A stretch of 64,000 bases of DNA from Chloroflexota bacterium (GCA_018650845.1 JABIFF010000016.1:150571-214570), one strand, 5' to 3'. Numbered from the stretch's first letter, positions 39,608 to 49,648 are shown. The notes: generated by a model not told the origin, from the sequence alone. Made by a program: numbers and translations.

Positions 39608-39892
39608 ATGACAGGTAGTGGCGAGCAACCCACTTCACTTCCTAAACATCAGCATTCTGAACCTCCGATTCGTGGTCCTGAAGACCCGCACGGTGATGGT
39701 CGAATGTTTATGGAGATCTTGATCAAGTGGGGTGCGATAGCGATTGTCGCGTTTTTCTTGATTCTTGCGTTTGGGATGATTCTCAATTGCGAGACCGAAC
39801 CTAGTCAACGTCAGCAGCGCGCAACTGCGGAGGCCGCGGCAGAGACAAGAGAAGCGGTTAAGCAGCGAGTCAATCCTAGGGACTCTGATTAG
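39608..39892 (+). CDS. Small single-TM protein (PPIRGPED motif), apparent paralog of the preceding ORF
   Basis: 94 aa; shares PP(V/I)RGPED and TM topology with 39387-39599. Confidence 0.6.
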   Translation: MTGSGEQPTSLPKHQHSEPPIRGPEDPHGDGRMFMEILIKWGAIAIVAFFLILAFGMILNCETEPSQRQQRATAEAAAETREAVKQRVNPRDSD

Positions 39893-39905
39893 CTAGCGCT
39901 TGTCT

Positions 39906-40085
39906 TGTCATTGCGAGAAGTCCGTTAGGACGACGTGGCAATCAGTCGGCTGTGTCGCCAATGATCATTCTGTGCCAGGACTTGCTTAGTCGATATCGAT
40001 ACGTTCGCTATTGGCTGTCTGCGATATTCCAAATTGCGTTGCGCTCGACGTTGATTGCCACGTCGTCGAACTCCTCGCAATGACA
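39906..40085. repeat. Inverted-repeat unit (family C) with about 35-nt ends
   Basis: Left TGTCATTGCGAGAAGTCCGTTAGGACGACGTGGCAATCA; right is its near reverse complement TTGATTGCCACGTCGTCGAACTCCTCGCAATGACA. Confidence 0.8.
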
Positions 40086-40086
40086 G

Positions 40087-40905
40087 CTATCGAGAGTTGG
40101 CGACTGCGGCTTCGACTTCGGCTGTGAGATCGGTTATTTCGCCTGAGCCAGCGGGGTCGATTCGACCCTGAGCTACAGCTTTGAGCGTTTCGATTAAGAG
40201 TGGGCGTTCTCGAAGTAGCCCTGCTTCACGGATTGCTTTGAAGAGGGGGAGGTCTTCGCCGGAGTCTTCTTTTAATTTTGTGCGATCGGCGTTAGAGACT
40301 TCGTTCCAATGTGGCGTGAAGTCTTCGCCCTTGACCGAGAATGTGGTCGTTGCCAGAACCGGGCCTTCGTCGACCTCTTCAGTCGATACATGAATCATTG
40401 CACCAGTCTCGTCGAGATCTTCGGTGATGACGTCCCAGACTGCTTGCTGCCACATGCCGATAGTTCCGCCGGGGAGGGCAGGGTGAAGATTCAGTGTGAG
40501 GTACTCAGAGCAGAGCAGCGGAGCAATGAGCATGTAACCCGCGTGTACGGCGATATCTGCGCTGTGTGGGCGGAGTAGCTCGATTGCTGCTTGATCGAAT
40601 GCTTCTCTAAGCTCGGCCCAGGGCTTGTTGTCATGAGAACGTCTGAAATCTCTCGACGAAAGAGTTACCAACGGGATTCCGCGTGATTCGACGAGATTAA
40701 GAAATCGGTCGGTACGCTTTGTTTGGCCTTTGACTCTATTTACGAAAACAAATGCCAGTTCAGCGGCAAGATCGCCAGAGTCGATCGCTTTGAGTGCAGA
40801 TTCGAGTAGCCCGTATGAGCCTTCGCCTCGGCCGGTGGTGAACCACCCGATCTTGAGCGGCTTTGCGCTGGCTGAGGAGGCATTTGAGGAAGCGGGCAAG
40901 GTCAC
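40087..40905 (-). CDS. Formyltransferase-like protein (PurN/Fmt superfamily)
   Basis: LKIGWFTTGRGEGSYGLLESAL..YLTLNLHPALPGG..GAMIHVSTEEVDEGPVL. Confidence 0.8.
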   Translation of the reverse strand: MTLPASSNASSASAKPLKIGWFTTGRGEGSYGLLESALKAIDSGDLAAELAFVFVNRVKGQTKRTDRFLNLVESRGIPLVTLSSRDFRRSHDNKPWAELREAFDQAAIELLRPHSADIAVHAGYMLIAPLLCSEYLTLNLHPALPGGTIGMWQQAVWDVITEDLDETGAMIHVSTEEVDEGPVLATTTFSVKGEDFTPHWNEVSNADRTKLKEDSGEDLPLFKAIREAGLLRERPLLIETLKAVAQGRIDPAGSGEITDLTAEVEAAVANSR

Positions 40906-40908
40906 TGG

Positions 40909-41175
40909 TTAGGCGTCCTCGTCGTCGGCGTCATCTTCAGAGTTGGGAACGAGATTCATCTGCTCGGCGAAATTTGCCTGAAGGCGTGTAATTTTTAGCT
41001 CTGATGAAGAGAGAATCTCGTTGCACTTGCTAGCCAGTTTCATGCCTGATTCGAAGAGCTTTGTAGCTTCATCGAGAGACAGGCCGCCGGTTTCGAGCTT
41101 GCGCACGACTTCTTCGAGTTCAGAGAATGAATTTTCGAAGGATTTGGCTGCGGGCTTTTTGGTAGATTCGGTCAT
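40909..41175 (-). CDS. xseB: Exodeoxyribonuclease VII small subunit
   Basis: SFENSFSELEEVVRKLETGGLSLDEATKLFESGMKLASKCNEIL. Confidence 0.9.
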   Translation of the reverse strand: MTESTKKPAAKSFENSFSELEEVVRKLETGGLSLDEATKLFESGMKLASKCNEILSSSELKITRLQANFAEQMNLVPNSEDDADDEDA

Positions 41176-41252
41176 GCTGGTTCCGTTGTGGATTTGATGA
41201 GAATTATTGTAGCTGCTGAGTGGTTCACTGAATAACTGGCTTACGTGATTGA

Positions 41253-42500
41253 TTACGTTTTGGAGGCATCGTTGCTTGCGTCAACATCGTCGACGGTAGT
41301 TTCGACCGAGCCATCGGCAAATGTCACGCCTAGCTTGTCGCCGGTCGAGAACTGCGATGCACTGGTAGCTGCACTTCCGTCTGCGAGGCGAGTGATGGTG
41401 TAGCCACGCCCGAGTATCTTGGCTGGGCCGAGGGCGTTGAGAGATGCTTCGACTGTTTGCAGCCGGAGCTTGGAAGATTCGACCATGCGCTGGCCAGCGA
41501 GGCGTGCTCGAGCAAGTAGATCGTCGATTCGTTGTCGAGGTAGTGCGGTATCGGGAACTCGTAGGTTCATGCGATCAACGGCCATTTCGAATTGAGATCG
41601 TGAGTCTCGGACGTTGCGGCTTATGAGATCGTCGATTCGAGCTGCGAATCCCGCGACGTACCCGCCTAGGTCACGAACATCAGGCGCAACGATTTCTGCG
41701 GCTGCTGACGGTGTTGGTGCTCGTCGGTCGGCAACGTAGTCGGCGATGGTGGTATCGGTTTCGTGTCCGATGGCGCTGATGACCGGGACGTTGCTGGCAA
41801 ATATTGCCCGAGCGACAATTTCTTCGTTGAACGACCAGAGGTCTTCGAGCGATCCTCCGCCTCGGGCGACGATAGCGACGTCGATATCGTCCATGGCGTT
41901 GAGAGCTTGGAACGCTTTTATGATTTCAGGTGCTGCTTTTTCGCCCTGTACCGATGTTGGAATGAGAACTACTTCAGCGAGTGGATATCGTCGAGTGAGG
42001 ACGTTCAAAATATCTTGAATGACTGCCCCTGTTGGAGAAGTTATCACTGCGATTTTGGCTGGCATTTCAGGCAGCGGTCGTTTGCGGTCGAGTTCGAATA
42101 GTCCTTCGGCTTCGAGCCGCTTTCGCATCTCTTCGTAGGCTTGCTGAAGCGCGCCGACGCCATCGGGTTCTACTTGATCGACGTAGTACTGGAGATCACC
42201 ACGGGCTGTGTAGATCGAAATTCTGCCGTGGCAGATTACTTGTGTGCCGTCGGCGAGGAATTGCCCGCCACGTCCTGATCGGAACATGACCGATCGGAGA
42301 ACTGATTGTTCGTCTCTAAGAGCGAAGTAGTGATGGCCCGACGATGGGTTTCGGTATCCGGATACTTCGCCTACGACGGTTAGATCGGCTAGGCGTGGGT
42401 CGGATTCGAGGCTTGCCTTTAGATAGTCAGCAACGGCACTGACTGTGTAGGCCGTTTGCGGTGCTGAATCGTCTCGGTTGGAATCGTTGTATCCGGTCAT
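41253..42500 (-). CDS. xseA: Exodeoxyribonuclease VII large subunit
   Basis: YTVSAVADYLKASLESDPRLADLTVVGEVSGY; IAVITSPTGAVIQDILNVLTRRYPLAEVVLIP; ARGGGSLEDLWSFNEE. Confidence 0.96.
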   Translation of the reverse strand: MTGYNDSNRDDSAPQTAYTVSAVADYLKASLESDPRLADLTVVGEVSGYRNPSSGHHYFALRDEQSVLRSVMFRSGRGGQFLADGTQVICHGRISIYTARGDLQYYVDQVEPDGVGALQQAYEEMRKRLEAEGLFELDRKRPLPEMPAKIAVITSPTGAVIQDILNVLTRRYPLAEVVLIPTSVQGEKAAPEIIKAFQALNAMDDIDVAIVARGGGSLEDLWSFNEEIVARAIFASNVPVISAIGHETDTTIADYVADRRAPTPSAAAEIVAPDVRDLGGYVAGFAARIDDLISRNVRDSRSQFEMAVDRMNLRVPDTALPRQRIDDLLARARLAGQRMVESSKLRLQTVEASLNALGPAKILGRGYTITRLADGSAATSASQFSTGDKLGVTFADGSVETTVDDVDASNDASKT

Positions 42501-42582
42501 CAGAGCATTTTTTCACACACGGGCTGTAGGTACTAGCGCGGGCGGCAGGATTCTGGGGTGAGTCTTGCTAAATATGACTTCC

Positions 42583-42622
42583 CGACCGTAGCAACGCGAA
42601 GTGGAGGGATCTCGGTGGCAAG
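42583..42622. repeat. Repeat family B copy, reverse orientation
   Basis: tcccgaccgtagcaacgcgaagtggagggatctcgg is close to the reverse complement of the copy at 20296. Confidence 0.6.
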
Positions 42623-42684
42623 AAGTTACTTGCTGGCAAGATTTCTCAACCCAAGTGTGTGGCTGAGGAGAAATTGTGGCGCTG

Positions 42685-42726
42685 GAGATCCCTCGGCTCC
42701 GAAGACTTCGCTCGGGAAGTCGGATG
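42685..42726. repeat. Repeat family B copy
   Basis: gagatccctcggctccgaagacttcgctcgggaagtcgga. Confidence 0.7.
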
Positions 42727-42755
42727 CTTCCTGATCACAAATTACGAGGCGGTGC

Positions 42756-43322
42756 TTACTTCTCGGCGCGGCCGGTGTAGGTACCGTCTGTGGAGTTGAC
42801 TACTATGCGATCGCCGGTCGATACGAACAGCGGCACGTTGAGAGTTAGGCCGGTTGTAGTTGTCGCAGGCTTAGTGGCACCGCTCTGGGTGTCGCCCTTA
42901 AGCCCGACTTCAGTCTGGCCAATTTCGAGCGTTACCGAAGGTGCTACTTCGCAAGACAACGGTACGCCCTCGTACATCATCACTTGGAGAGTGTCGCCCT
43001 CAGCGATGTACTTGAGTGCGTCACCCAATACATCTTCGGTGATGGCGAACTGGTCGAACGTTTCGGTGTTCATGAAGTTGTACATATCGCCATCTGGGTA
43101 GAGGTACTGCACAGTTGGGGTGTCGACTTCTGCACGGGTGAGCTTCTGGTTACCAGCAAGCTTTCGCTCGTAGACGTTTCCAGATTTGACCTGGCGAACT
43201 TTGAGAGTGAGCGTTGGTGGAGCCTTTGGAGCCTGACGGTGTTGCCAGTCGAGGATCTGGTAGACCTCATCATCGAGGATGATGGTCATATTTCGACGAA
43301 TTTCGCTTGAAGAGATTGTCAT
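42756..43322 (-). CDS. efp: Translation elongation factor P
   Basis: MTISSSEIRRNMTIILDDEVYQILDWQHRQAPKAPPTLTLKVRQVKSGNVYERKL. Confidence 0.95.
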   Translation of the reverse strand: MTISSSEIRRNMTIILDDEVYQILDWQHRQAPKAPPTLTLKVRQVKSGNVYERKLAGNQKLTRAEVDTPTVQYLYPDGDMYNFMNTETFDQFAITEDVLGDALKYIAEGDTLQVMMYEGVPLSCEVAPSVTLEIGQTEVGLKGDTQSGATKPATTTTGLTLNVPLFVSTGDRIVVNSTDGTYTGRAEK

Positions 43323-43395
43323 CGCAGTTCCTGAGTGTCCTTTGGGGCGAGCATGTTGGTCGAGTCGTGTATCAAATATACGGGATGATTCGGGA

Positions 43396-44481
43396 TTAGA
43401 AAGACATTTTAGCCGCGTGACTCATAACGCGAGCTTTGTCGTTCTCTAGTACGACAACGTCTTCAATACGAACGCCACCCCAGCCGGGGATGTAGATTCC
43501 AGGTTCGATGGTGAAGGGCATGCCGTTTTCGAGCTTGCCTTTTGCGTTGGGTCCGACTCCAGGGTGTTCGTGAACTTCGAGTCCGAGACCGTGACCCAGG
43601 CTGTGCCCAAAATCGTTCTCATGGCCTGCTTCGGTAATGATCTTACGGGCGATAGCGTCGCATTCTTCACCGGTCATGCCAGCTTCCACCATGTCGATGG
43701 CGGCGAGTTGGGCGGTGTGCACGATGTCGTAGACGCGCTTTACTTCGTCGTCGGCTTTACCGAGTACGACCGTGCGGGTTAGATCGGAGCAGTAGCCCTG
43801 ATAGCGAGCACCACAGTCGAAGACGATGGTCTGACCTTCGACCAGCTTGCTATCGCTAGTGGCGTGGTGAGGTCGTGCGGCGTTGGGTCCGATGGCGACA
43901 ATCGTTTCGAACGAAATCGATTCGGCTCCCTGTTCACGCACGGCTTTTTCGAATATCCACGCTGCTTCTTTTTCAGTCATTCCGACAGCGAGTTGAGCTG
44001 CTGTTTCTTCGAATGCCTTATCGCCAATATCGATGGCTTTTTGGAGCAGCTCCAGTTCGCCAGCGTCTTTGTAGGCTCGAAGGTCGACACCGATACCTGA
44101 GGTAGGTTTTAGCTTGGGGGTGGCGTCGTTTTCTTTGAGCGCTTTTTTAAAACGTTCGAGAGTGGCGACTGTCATATCGTCGGATTCAAATCCGAGTGTT
44201 TTTATCTCGAATTCTTTTACGAGGTTAGCTAGCCAATCGGATTTTCCACCGATGCGGTCTACACGCCAGCCGGGCGCTTGCTGCTGTGCCATCTCGGTAT
44301 AGCGGAAGTCGGTGCAGATTACCGCTTCGTTCTGGGTGACCAGTAGGTAGCCGGCGCTGCTGACGAAGCCTGAGACATATCGCCTGTTTTCACCGTTGCT
44401 GATGAAGATGGCGTCGAGTTCGTCTTTTGCAAGGCGTTCTCGAAGTTTCTGAACACGCGAAGGAAATCGGAAATCGCTCAA
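43396..44481 (-). CDS. Xaa-Pro aminopeptidase (M24 family)
   Basis: MTEKEAAWIFEKAVREQGAESISFETIVAIGPNAARPHH; DCGARYQGYCSDLTRT; GHSLGHGLGLEVHEHPGVG. Confidence 0.93.
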   Translation of the reverse strand: MSDFRFPSRVQKLRERLAKDELDAIFISNGENRRYVSGFVSSAGYLLVTQNEAVICTDFRYTEMAQQQAPGWRVDRIGGKSDWLANLVKEFEIKTLGFESDDMTVATLERFKKALKENDATPKLKPTSGIGVDLRAYKDAGELELLQKAIDIGDKAFEETAAQLAVGMTEKEAAWIFEKAVREQGAESISFETIVAIGPNAARPHHATSDSKLVEGQTIVFDCGARYQGYCSDLTRTVVLGKADDEVKRVYDIVHTAQLAAIDMVEAGMTGEECDAIARKIITEAGHENDFGHSLGHGLGLEVHEHPGVGPNAKGKLENGMPFTIEPGIYIPGWGGVRIEDVVVLENDKARVMSHAAKMSF

Positions 44482-44511
44482 TGCGAAATTTCTCCTGTAG
44501 TTATTGACTGA

Positions 44512-44952
44512 CTAGCTGTTGACGACTGACGCGAGATGGTCGAGGGCGTAAATGTACCCTGATGGACCGAATCCTGCCATCTGGCCGATTGCCTTACCGG
44601 CGAAAACAGATTCCTGTCGGAATTTTTCACGGGCGTGGATGTTAGATAGGTGCACTTCGATGAAGGGCAATCCTGAATCGAGAAGGGCGTCGAGGATCGA
44701 GTATCCGACCTGAGTTAGAGCGCCGGCGTTGATGATGACACCCTTTGCTCCGGACGACGATTCCTGAATGAAATCTACTATCGAACCTTCATGGTTCGAC
44801 TGGAAGAATTTTGTGCCGACTCCAAGTTCTGACGCCTTGGCTTCGATATCTTTCTGGATATCTGCCAACGTTTTTGTGCCGTAGAGCGACGCATCACGTT
44901 TGCCGAGATTGTTCAGATTAGGGCCGTTGATAACAAGAATCGTTGCTGGCAA
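44512..44952 (-). CDS. aroQ: 3-dehydroquinate dehydratase, type II
   Basis: ILVINGPNLNNLGKRDASLYG; FFQSNHEGSIVDFIQ; INAGALTQVGYSILDAL. Confidence 0.95.
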   Translation of the reverse strand: MPATILVINGPNLNNLGKRDASLYGTKTLADIQKDIEAKASELGVGTKFFQSNHEGSIVDFIQESSSGAKGVIINAGALTQVGYSILDALLDSGLPFIEVHLSNIHAREKFRQESVFAGKAIGQMAGFGPSGYIYALDHLASVVNS

Positions 44953-45035
44953 TGTTTGCTCCCGAAGTTCGGGTGTTTTTCTGGATTAGGAACGTTGAGG
45001 GCGTTCGACCCTCGTGATTGATGCGGTTAAGCGTA

Positions 45036-46064
45036 CTACTTGGCGTCGGTAGATTGCTGCACGTTGGGTTCGTCTGAATCGCTGGAACCACTTGAACGCT
45101 TCGATTTACGTGCTCTCGGATGAGCGTTCAGATAGACCTTACGGGCCTGTTCGGCTGAGACGTGGGTGTAGATCTGGGTGGTTGCCGGACTGCTGTGGCC
45201 GAGTAGGTCTTGGACAACTCGTAGATCGGCGCCGCCATCGAGCAGGTGGGTGGCGAAGCTGTGCCTGAGCGAGTGGGTGTGGAAGTCGGGATCGAGACCA
45301 GCTGCTAGGGCGTATTTTTTTACGATGCGTTGAATGGATCGAGTCGAGAGCCGGCCGCCAGACTGATTCATCCAGATTGCAGAATCAGATCGTCGGGATG
45401 CGAACGTTGGTCGTACATCGTGAAGATATTTTTCTAACCAAGCGCCTGCTGTTGTACCGAATAGGGCAATTCTGGGTTTTGAGCCTTTACCGATGATTCT
45501 GGCTTCTTTGGTTTTTAGATCGACATCGGCTATATCCATAGCGTTTGCTTCGGATACGCGGAGTCCCGCACCGTAGAGCATTTCGAGAATTGCACGATCT
45601 CGGATACCGGCGTTGGTGGACGTGTTTGGTTCGTCTAGGAGGCGGTCGATCTCGTGGTTGGACGCTATCGCCGGGAGTTTCTTTTCTTTCTTGGGGCCGG
45701 TGACGAGGTCAATTTGGTCGAGTTCGAGATCGCTGTTTTGTCGCAGGAATCGAAAGAACGACTTGAGCGCAGAGAGTTTTCTAGAAACGCTGCTGCGGCT
45801 GTATTCGGCCGATATGAGCGATGCTAGGTAGCCTCTGAGCAGCAGCCGGTCTACGTTCTTGAGATTCGTGACAGTGCTCTCGTCGAGGAATTCGACGAGG
45901 GGGACGAGATCGTTGATGTAGTTCCGAACAGTGTGTTCGGATAACTGCTGCGTTGATGCGATGTGATCGGCGTAATCACGAATTAGAGACGGCAGGTCAG
46001 GGACGCTGGAACGAAGAAGAGCATCTTCCATTGCGGGCGACGGAAGTCGTTTGGCGGTGGTCAT
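45036..46064 (-). CDS. Tyrosine recombinase XerC/XerD-like
   Basis: EMLYGAGLRVSEAN; HTHSLRHSFATHLLDGGADLRVVQDLLGHSSPATTQIYTHVS. Confidence 0.92.
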   Translation of the reverse strand: MTTAKRLPSPAMEDALLRSSVPDLPSLIRDYADHIASTQQLSEHTVRNYINDLVPLVEFLDESTVTNLKNVDRLLLRGYLASLISAEYSRSSVSRKLSALKSFFRFLRQNSDLELDQIDLVTGPKKEKKLPAIASNHEIDRLLDEPNTSTNAGIRDRAILEMLYGAGLRVSEANAMDIADVDLKTKEARIIGKGSKPRIALFGTTAGAWLEKYLHDVRPTFASRRSDSAIWMNQSGGRLSTRSIQRIVKKYALAAGLDPDFHTHSLRHSFATHLLDGGADLRVVQDLLGHSSPATTQIYTHVSAEQARKVYLNAHPRARKSKRSSGSSDSDEPNVQQSTDAK

Positions 46065-46133
46065 ATTGATACCGCCAAACGGTGATTCATCGTTCGGTGA
46101 AGAAGGCGCGGAAGAAGATCGTAACCGAGCAGG

Positions 46134-48230
46134 TTAGGCCTTAGCTTTTGCTTTGGCCTTAGTCTTCTTGGCAGCTGCCTTTTTCTTAGGAGCTTTCTTG
46201 CGTGATGCGCGCTTGGCTTCAGCTTCTTCAGCTGCAGCGGCTGCGGCTTCGGGGTGCACAATTGAGCACTTCTCCATCGCAGTTTTCCAAGCGATCTCCC
46301 AGTTCTCTTTGACTTCACCTGTGGCGCGTTCGCCAGGGCGAGTTGAGATTGAGACACGGCATTCAGGGAATTTTCCGCACGACAAGAATTTGCCGTAGCG
46401 TCCGCTACGAATGACGAGAGGGTCTCCACCTTCGCACTTTTCATCGCTTTCCTGAACCAGCTTCTTACGATCGACTCGTTCTGCCTTTTCCATAGTTTCT
46501 TCGACCGATTTATCGAACGGTCCGAAGAACTCTTTCAGCATTTCAACCCAATCTTGATCACCCTCGGCAACGGAGTCGAGTTTCGCTTCCATTCCAGCGG
46601 TGAAGCCCATGTCCATGATGTTTGAGAAGTGCTCTGTGAGCAGATCTGAAACAGCGGAACCGAGCGGAGTTGGCTTGAATCGTGACTTTTCACGGTCGAC
46701 GTACTGCCTTCGTTCGATTGTGCCAACAATCGATGCGTACGTGCTAGGTCGGCCAATTCCCTGTTCTTCCAAAAATCGAATCAGGTTGGCTTCTGTATAT
46801 CGTGGTGGCGGCTGTGTGAACTTCTGATCGGCATTGACGGTCTGCTTCTTGAGATCGTCGCCTTCGTTCATGGCAGGCAGTTGTTTGCTGTCATCGTCTT
46901 CGGCATCTTCATCTTTGGTTTCGATGTAGAGCTTTCGGAAGCCATCAAATTTGATAACCGATCCAGTTGCACGAACGGTGTATTCATTGCCGTTGGGTGC
47001 GGCTGCAGTGATGTCGACACCTGTGTTGTCGACAATTGCATCGGCCATCTGGGAAGCGATAGTTCGCTTCCAGATCATCGTGTAGAGACGCAGCTGTTCG
47101 CTCGAAAGGAACTGAGCAATCTTTTCAGGAGTGTTGGAAGCAGATGTAGGACGGACAGCTTCGTGAGCTTCTTGAGCCGACTTGCTGCGTGTCTTGTACT
47201 TCTTTGGACCAGTTGAATATTCGTCGCCGTAAGTTGACTTGATGAACGATTGCGCTTCATCCAGTGCATTCTGGGCGAGGTTCACGGAGTCGGTACGCAT
47301 GTAGGTGATGAGGCCTACAGGTTCGCCACTTCCCAGTTCCATGCCTTCGTAAAGGTCTTGGGCGATTCGCATTGTGCGCTGGGCGCTGTAGCGGAACGAT
47401 CGTGCAGCCTGCTGCTGGAGCGTGCTGGTGGTGAACGGTGGTCGTGGTCGCTGCTTGGCTTCTTTTCGCGTGACTTTCGAAACGGTGTAGTTGCCGTCGT
47501 TCAAGTCCTTTTTGATCGCCATTGCAGTCGTCTCGTTGTCGACGACGGGCTTGCCTTTTTGACCGGGTACCGCAGTTAGGTTTGCGTTAAATGTGAACTT
47601 GCGAGCGCCGACTTCAGTTTCAAGGTCGACTGTTATTACCCAGAATTCTTCTGGCTTGAACGCTTCGATTTCACGTTCTCGGTCGACGATGATTCTGAGT
47701 GCAACTGACTGCACTCGACCAGCGGACAGGCCTCGGCGGACTTTGCTCCAGAGAACGGGGCTGAGCTTGTAGCCAACGATTCGGTCGAGAATTCGACGGG
47801 CTTGCTGGGCGTTGACCAGTTCCATGTCGATATCACGTGGGTTGGAAAATGCTTCTTCAACTGCATCATTGGTGATTTCGTGGAAGACCACCCGTTTTAG
47901 GTTCTTCGCCTTGCCGAGATCGGCAGCTTCAACGAGGTGCCACGAAATTGCTTCGCCTTCACGATCCGGGTCAGTTGCGAGGTATACAGAATCGGCTTGT
48001 TTTGCCGCTTTCTTGATTTCGCCGATAAGGGTGGCTCGGCCACGTACGTTTACGTAGCTTGGCTCGAATGTCATATTCTCGACATCGACACCTAGCGAGC
48101 TTTTTGGAAGATCTCGGACGTGGCCCATTGAAGCCTTGACGACGTATTTGTCGCCAAGAAATCGGCCTACGGTTCGGGCCTTCGCCGGTGATTCGACGAT
48201 GACAAGGTCACGCTTTGACGTTTTCGCCAA
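46134..48230 (-). CDS. topA: DNA topoisomerase I with Lys/Ala-rich C-terminus
   Basis: LVIVESPAKARTVGRFLG; ATDPDREGEAISWHL; GLITYMRTDSVNL; RSGRYGKFLSCGKFPEC. Confidence 0.96.
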   Translation of the reverse strand: MAKTSKRDLVIVESPAKARTVGRFLGDKYVVKASMGHVRDLPKSSLGVDVENMTFEPSYVNVRGRATLIGEIKKAAKQADSVYLATDPDREGEAISWHLVEAADLGKAKNLKRVVFHEITNDAVEEAFSNPRDIDMELVNAQQARRILDRIVGYKLSPVLWSKVRRGLSAGRVQSVALRIIVDREREIEAFKPEEFWVITVDLETEVGARKFTFNANLTAVPGQKGKPVVDNETTAMAIKKDLNDGNYTVSKVTRKEAKQRPRPPFTTSTLQQQAARSFRYSAQRTMRIAQDLYEGMELGSGEPVGLITYMRTDSVNLAQNALDEAQSFIKSTYGDEYSTGPKKYKTRSKSAQEAHEAVRPTSASNTPEKIAQFLSSEQLRLYTMIWKRTIASQMADAIVDNTGVDITAAAPNGNEYTVRATGSVIKFDGFRKLYIETKDEDAEDDDSKQLPAMNEGDDLKKQTVNADQKFTQPPPRYTEANLIRFLEEQGIGRPSTYASIVGTIERRQYVDREKSRFKPTPLGSAVSDLLTEHFSNIMDMGFTAGMEAKLDSVAEGDQDWVEMLKEFFGPFDKSVEETMEKAERVDRKKLVQESDEKCEGGDPLVIRSGRYGKFLSCGKFPECRVSISTRPGERATGEVKENWEIAWKTAMEKCSIVHPEAAAAAAEEAEAKRASRKKAPKKKAAAKKTKAKAKAKA

Positions 48231-48264
48231 CTGTTTATTCCTTCAATTCGGTAACTGCCACATA

Positions 48265-49443
48265 TCATGGTGACACCACCGGACGTTCTCTATCGGCTAT
48301 GAATTGCATCGAGCCAACCTGCCGGGCAGTACCCTGCAGTTCCAACATCACTAAAACGGAGCTTACGGCAGCGGGTGCCTCGCCCAGCGCTCTGGTGATG
48401 TCGTCGACGTGAATCGGTTCACTTGATTTCTCAAGAATATCGACAACACGACGTTCGATACTTAATACATTGTTCTCACGCGCGAGGTTGTCAAGCGCGT
48501 TTTTGCCAGACTCGCCACTTTTATTTGATGAAGTAGCAGTTTCTGGTTGATCGACGTGAGATTGTACAGATGTTCGTTCGATGTTGAGTTCTTCGAGGAT
48601 ATCGTCGGCGGTAGTTGTTAGCTTTGCACCCTGCTGGATGAGCCAGTTTGTGCCTTTGCTTTTTTCACTGAGGGCACTTCCGGGGACTGCGAAGACGTCG
48701 CGATCTTGTTCGAGTGCCCAGTTGACGGTGAGCATGGCTCCGCTTTTGAAAGCCGCTTCGACTACGAGCACGCCGTGGCATAGGCCGCTGATGACTCGAT
48801 TCCGACGTGGGAAGTGCTGCGGGAGCGCGCTTACGCCTGGAGGATATTCGGTGAAGAGAGCGCCGTTTTCGACGATTTTCTCGGCCATCGGAATGTTTCG
48901 CTGGGGATAGATGCGGTCGAGCCCTGATCCGAGGATTGCCATGGTGCGACCACCCGCTTCAAGCGCTGCGCGGTGGGCGGCTGTATCGATGCCGCGGGCG
49001 AGTCCTGAGACTACTGTTACGCCGGCGCGAGCGAGGTCGTACGAAAGGCGGCGGGTCATTTCGAGTCCGTAGGGCGTTGCGTCTCTAGAGCCGACAATTG
49101 CGATCGCTGGTTCATCGGCCGCGAGCATTTGTCCTTTTACATAAATAACGCTGGGGGCTGCCGGTGTTTCTGCGAGCTGCGACGGGTAGTCAGGGTGGCG
49201 GAGGTGGAGCGGGGTGATGCCCAGAAGATCGATTTCACCGAATATCTCATCCGGCTCGTTTTCATCACGGAATCGTTCGGTTTCGCCTGCAACTTTACGC
49301 GGAACACCGGCTGCCACGAGATCGGAGAGCGATGATCGCCAGGCGGTTTCGAGATCACCAAACCGCGCTTCGAGTTTGGCGAATGTTACGGGGCCGATTC
49401 CTGATATTTGGTGGAAGGCTACCCAGTACTTCAAGTCATTCAT
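48265..49443 (-). CDS. dprA: DNA processing protein DprA
   Basis: IAIVGSRDATPYGLEMTRRLSYDLARAGVTVVSGLARGIDTAAHRAALEAGGRTMAILGSGLDRIYP. Confidence 0.94.
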   Translation of the reverse strand: MNDLKYWVAFHQISGIGPVTFAKLEARFGDLETAWRSSLSDLVAAGVPRKVAGETERFRDENEPDEIFGEIDLLGITPLHLRHPDYPSQLAETPAAPSVIYVKGQMLAADEPAIAIVGSRDATPYGLEMTRRLSYDLARAGVTVVSGLARGIDTAAHRAALEAGGRTMAILGSGLDRIYPQRNIPMAEKIVENGALFTEYPPGVSALPQHFPRRNRVISGLCHGVLVVEAAFKSGAMLTVNWALEQDRDVFAVPGSALSEKSKGTNWLIQQGAKLTTTADDILEELNIERTSVQSHVDQPETATSSNKSGESGKNALDNLARENNVLSIERRVVDILEKSSEPIHVDDITRALGEAPAAVSSVLVMLELQGTARQVGSMQFIADRERPVVSP

Positions 49444-49617
49444 GCGGCGAATAATGACTTAAATCATAGTGTTCTGGCAAGTGCACGTGTCATATGCGGG
49501 CGAGGTTGGGCGGTGAGTGATGTGAATCTGTACCCGATTCAGAATCATGGACAGGAGTGCGATGCTGTTGTGTGCCGTCTAGATTTCGAGATGGGTTCGT
49601 CGAATGCTCCTGATCAC

Positions 49618-49648
49618 GTTGATCCTGAATCGAGTTCAGAATGACGGG
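49618..49648. repeat. Palindromic repeat family A copy
   Basis: gttgatcctgaatcgagttcagaatgacggg; degenerate partner near 49526-49549. Confidence 0.65.

Noticed and set aside
45036-46064. Tyrosine recombinase as sign of an integrated element
   Set aside because: XerC/D-like architecture within the housekeeping topA-aroQ-pepP-efp block; no attachment sites or cargo seen.
46061-46444. 127-aa minus-strand ORF
   Set aside because: Alternative frame over the Lys/Ala-rich 3' end of topA.
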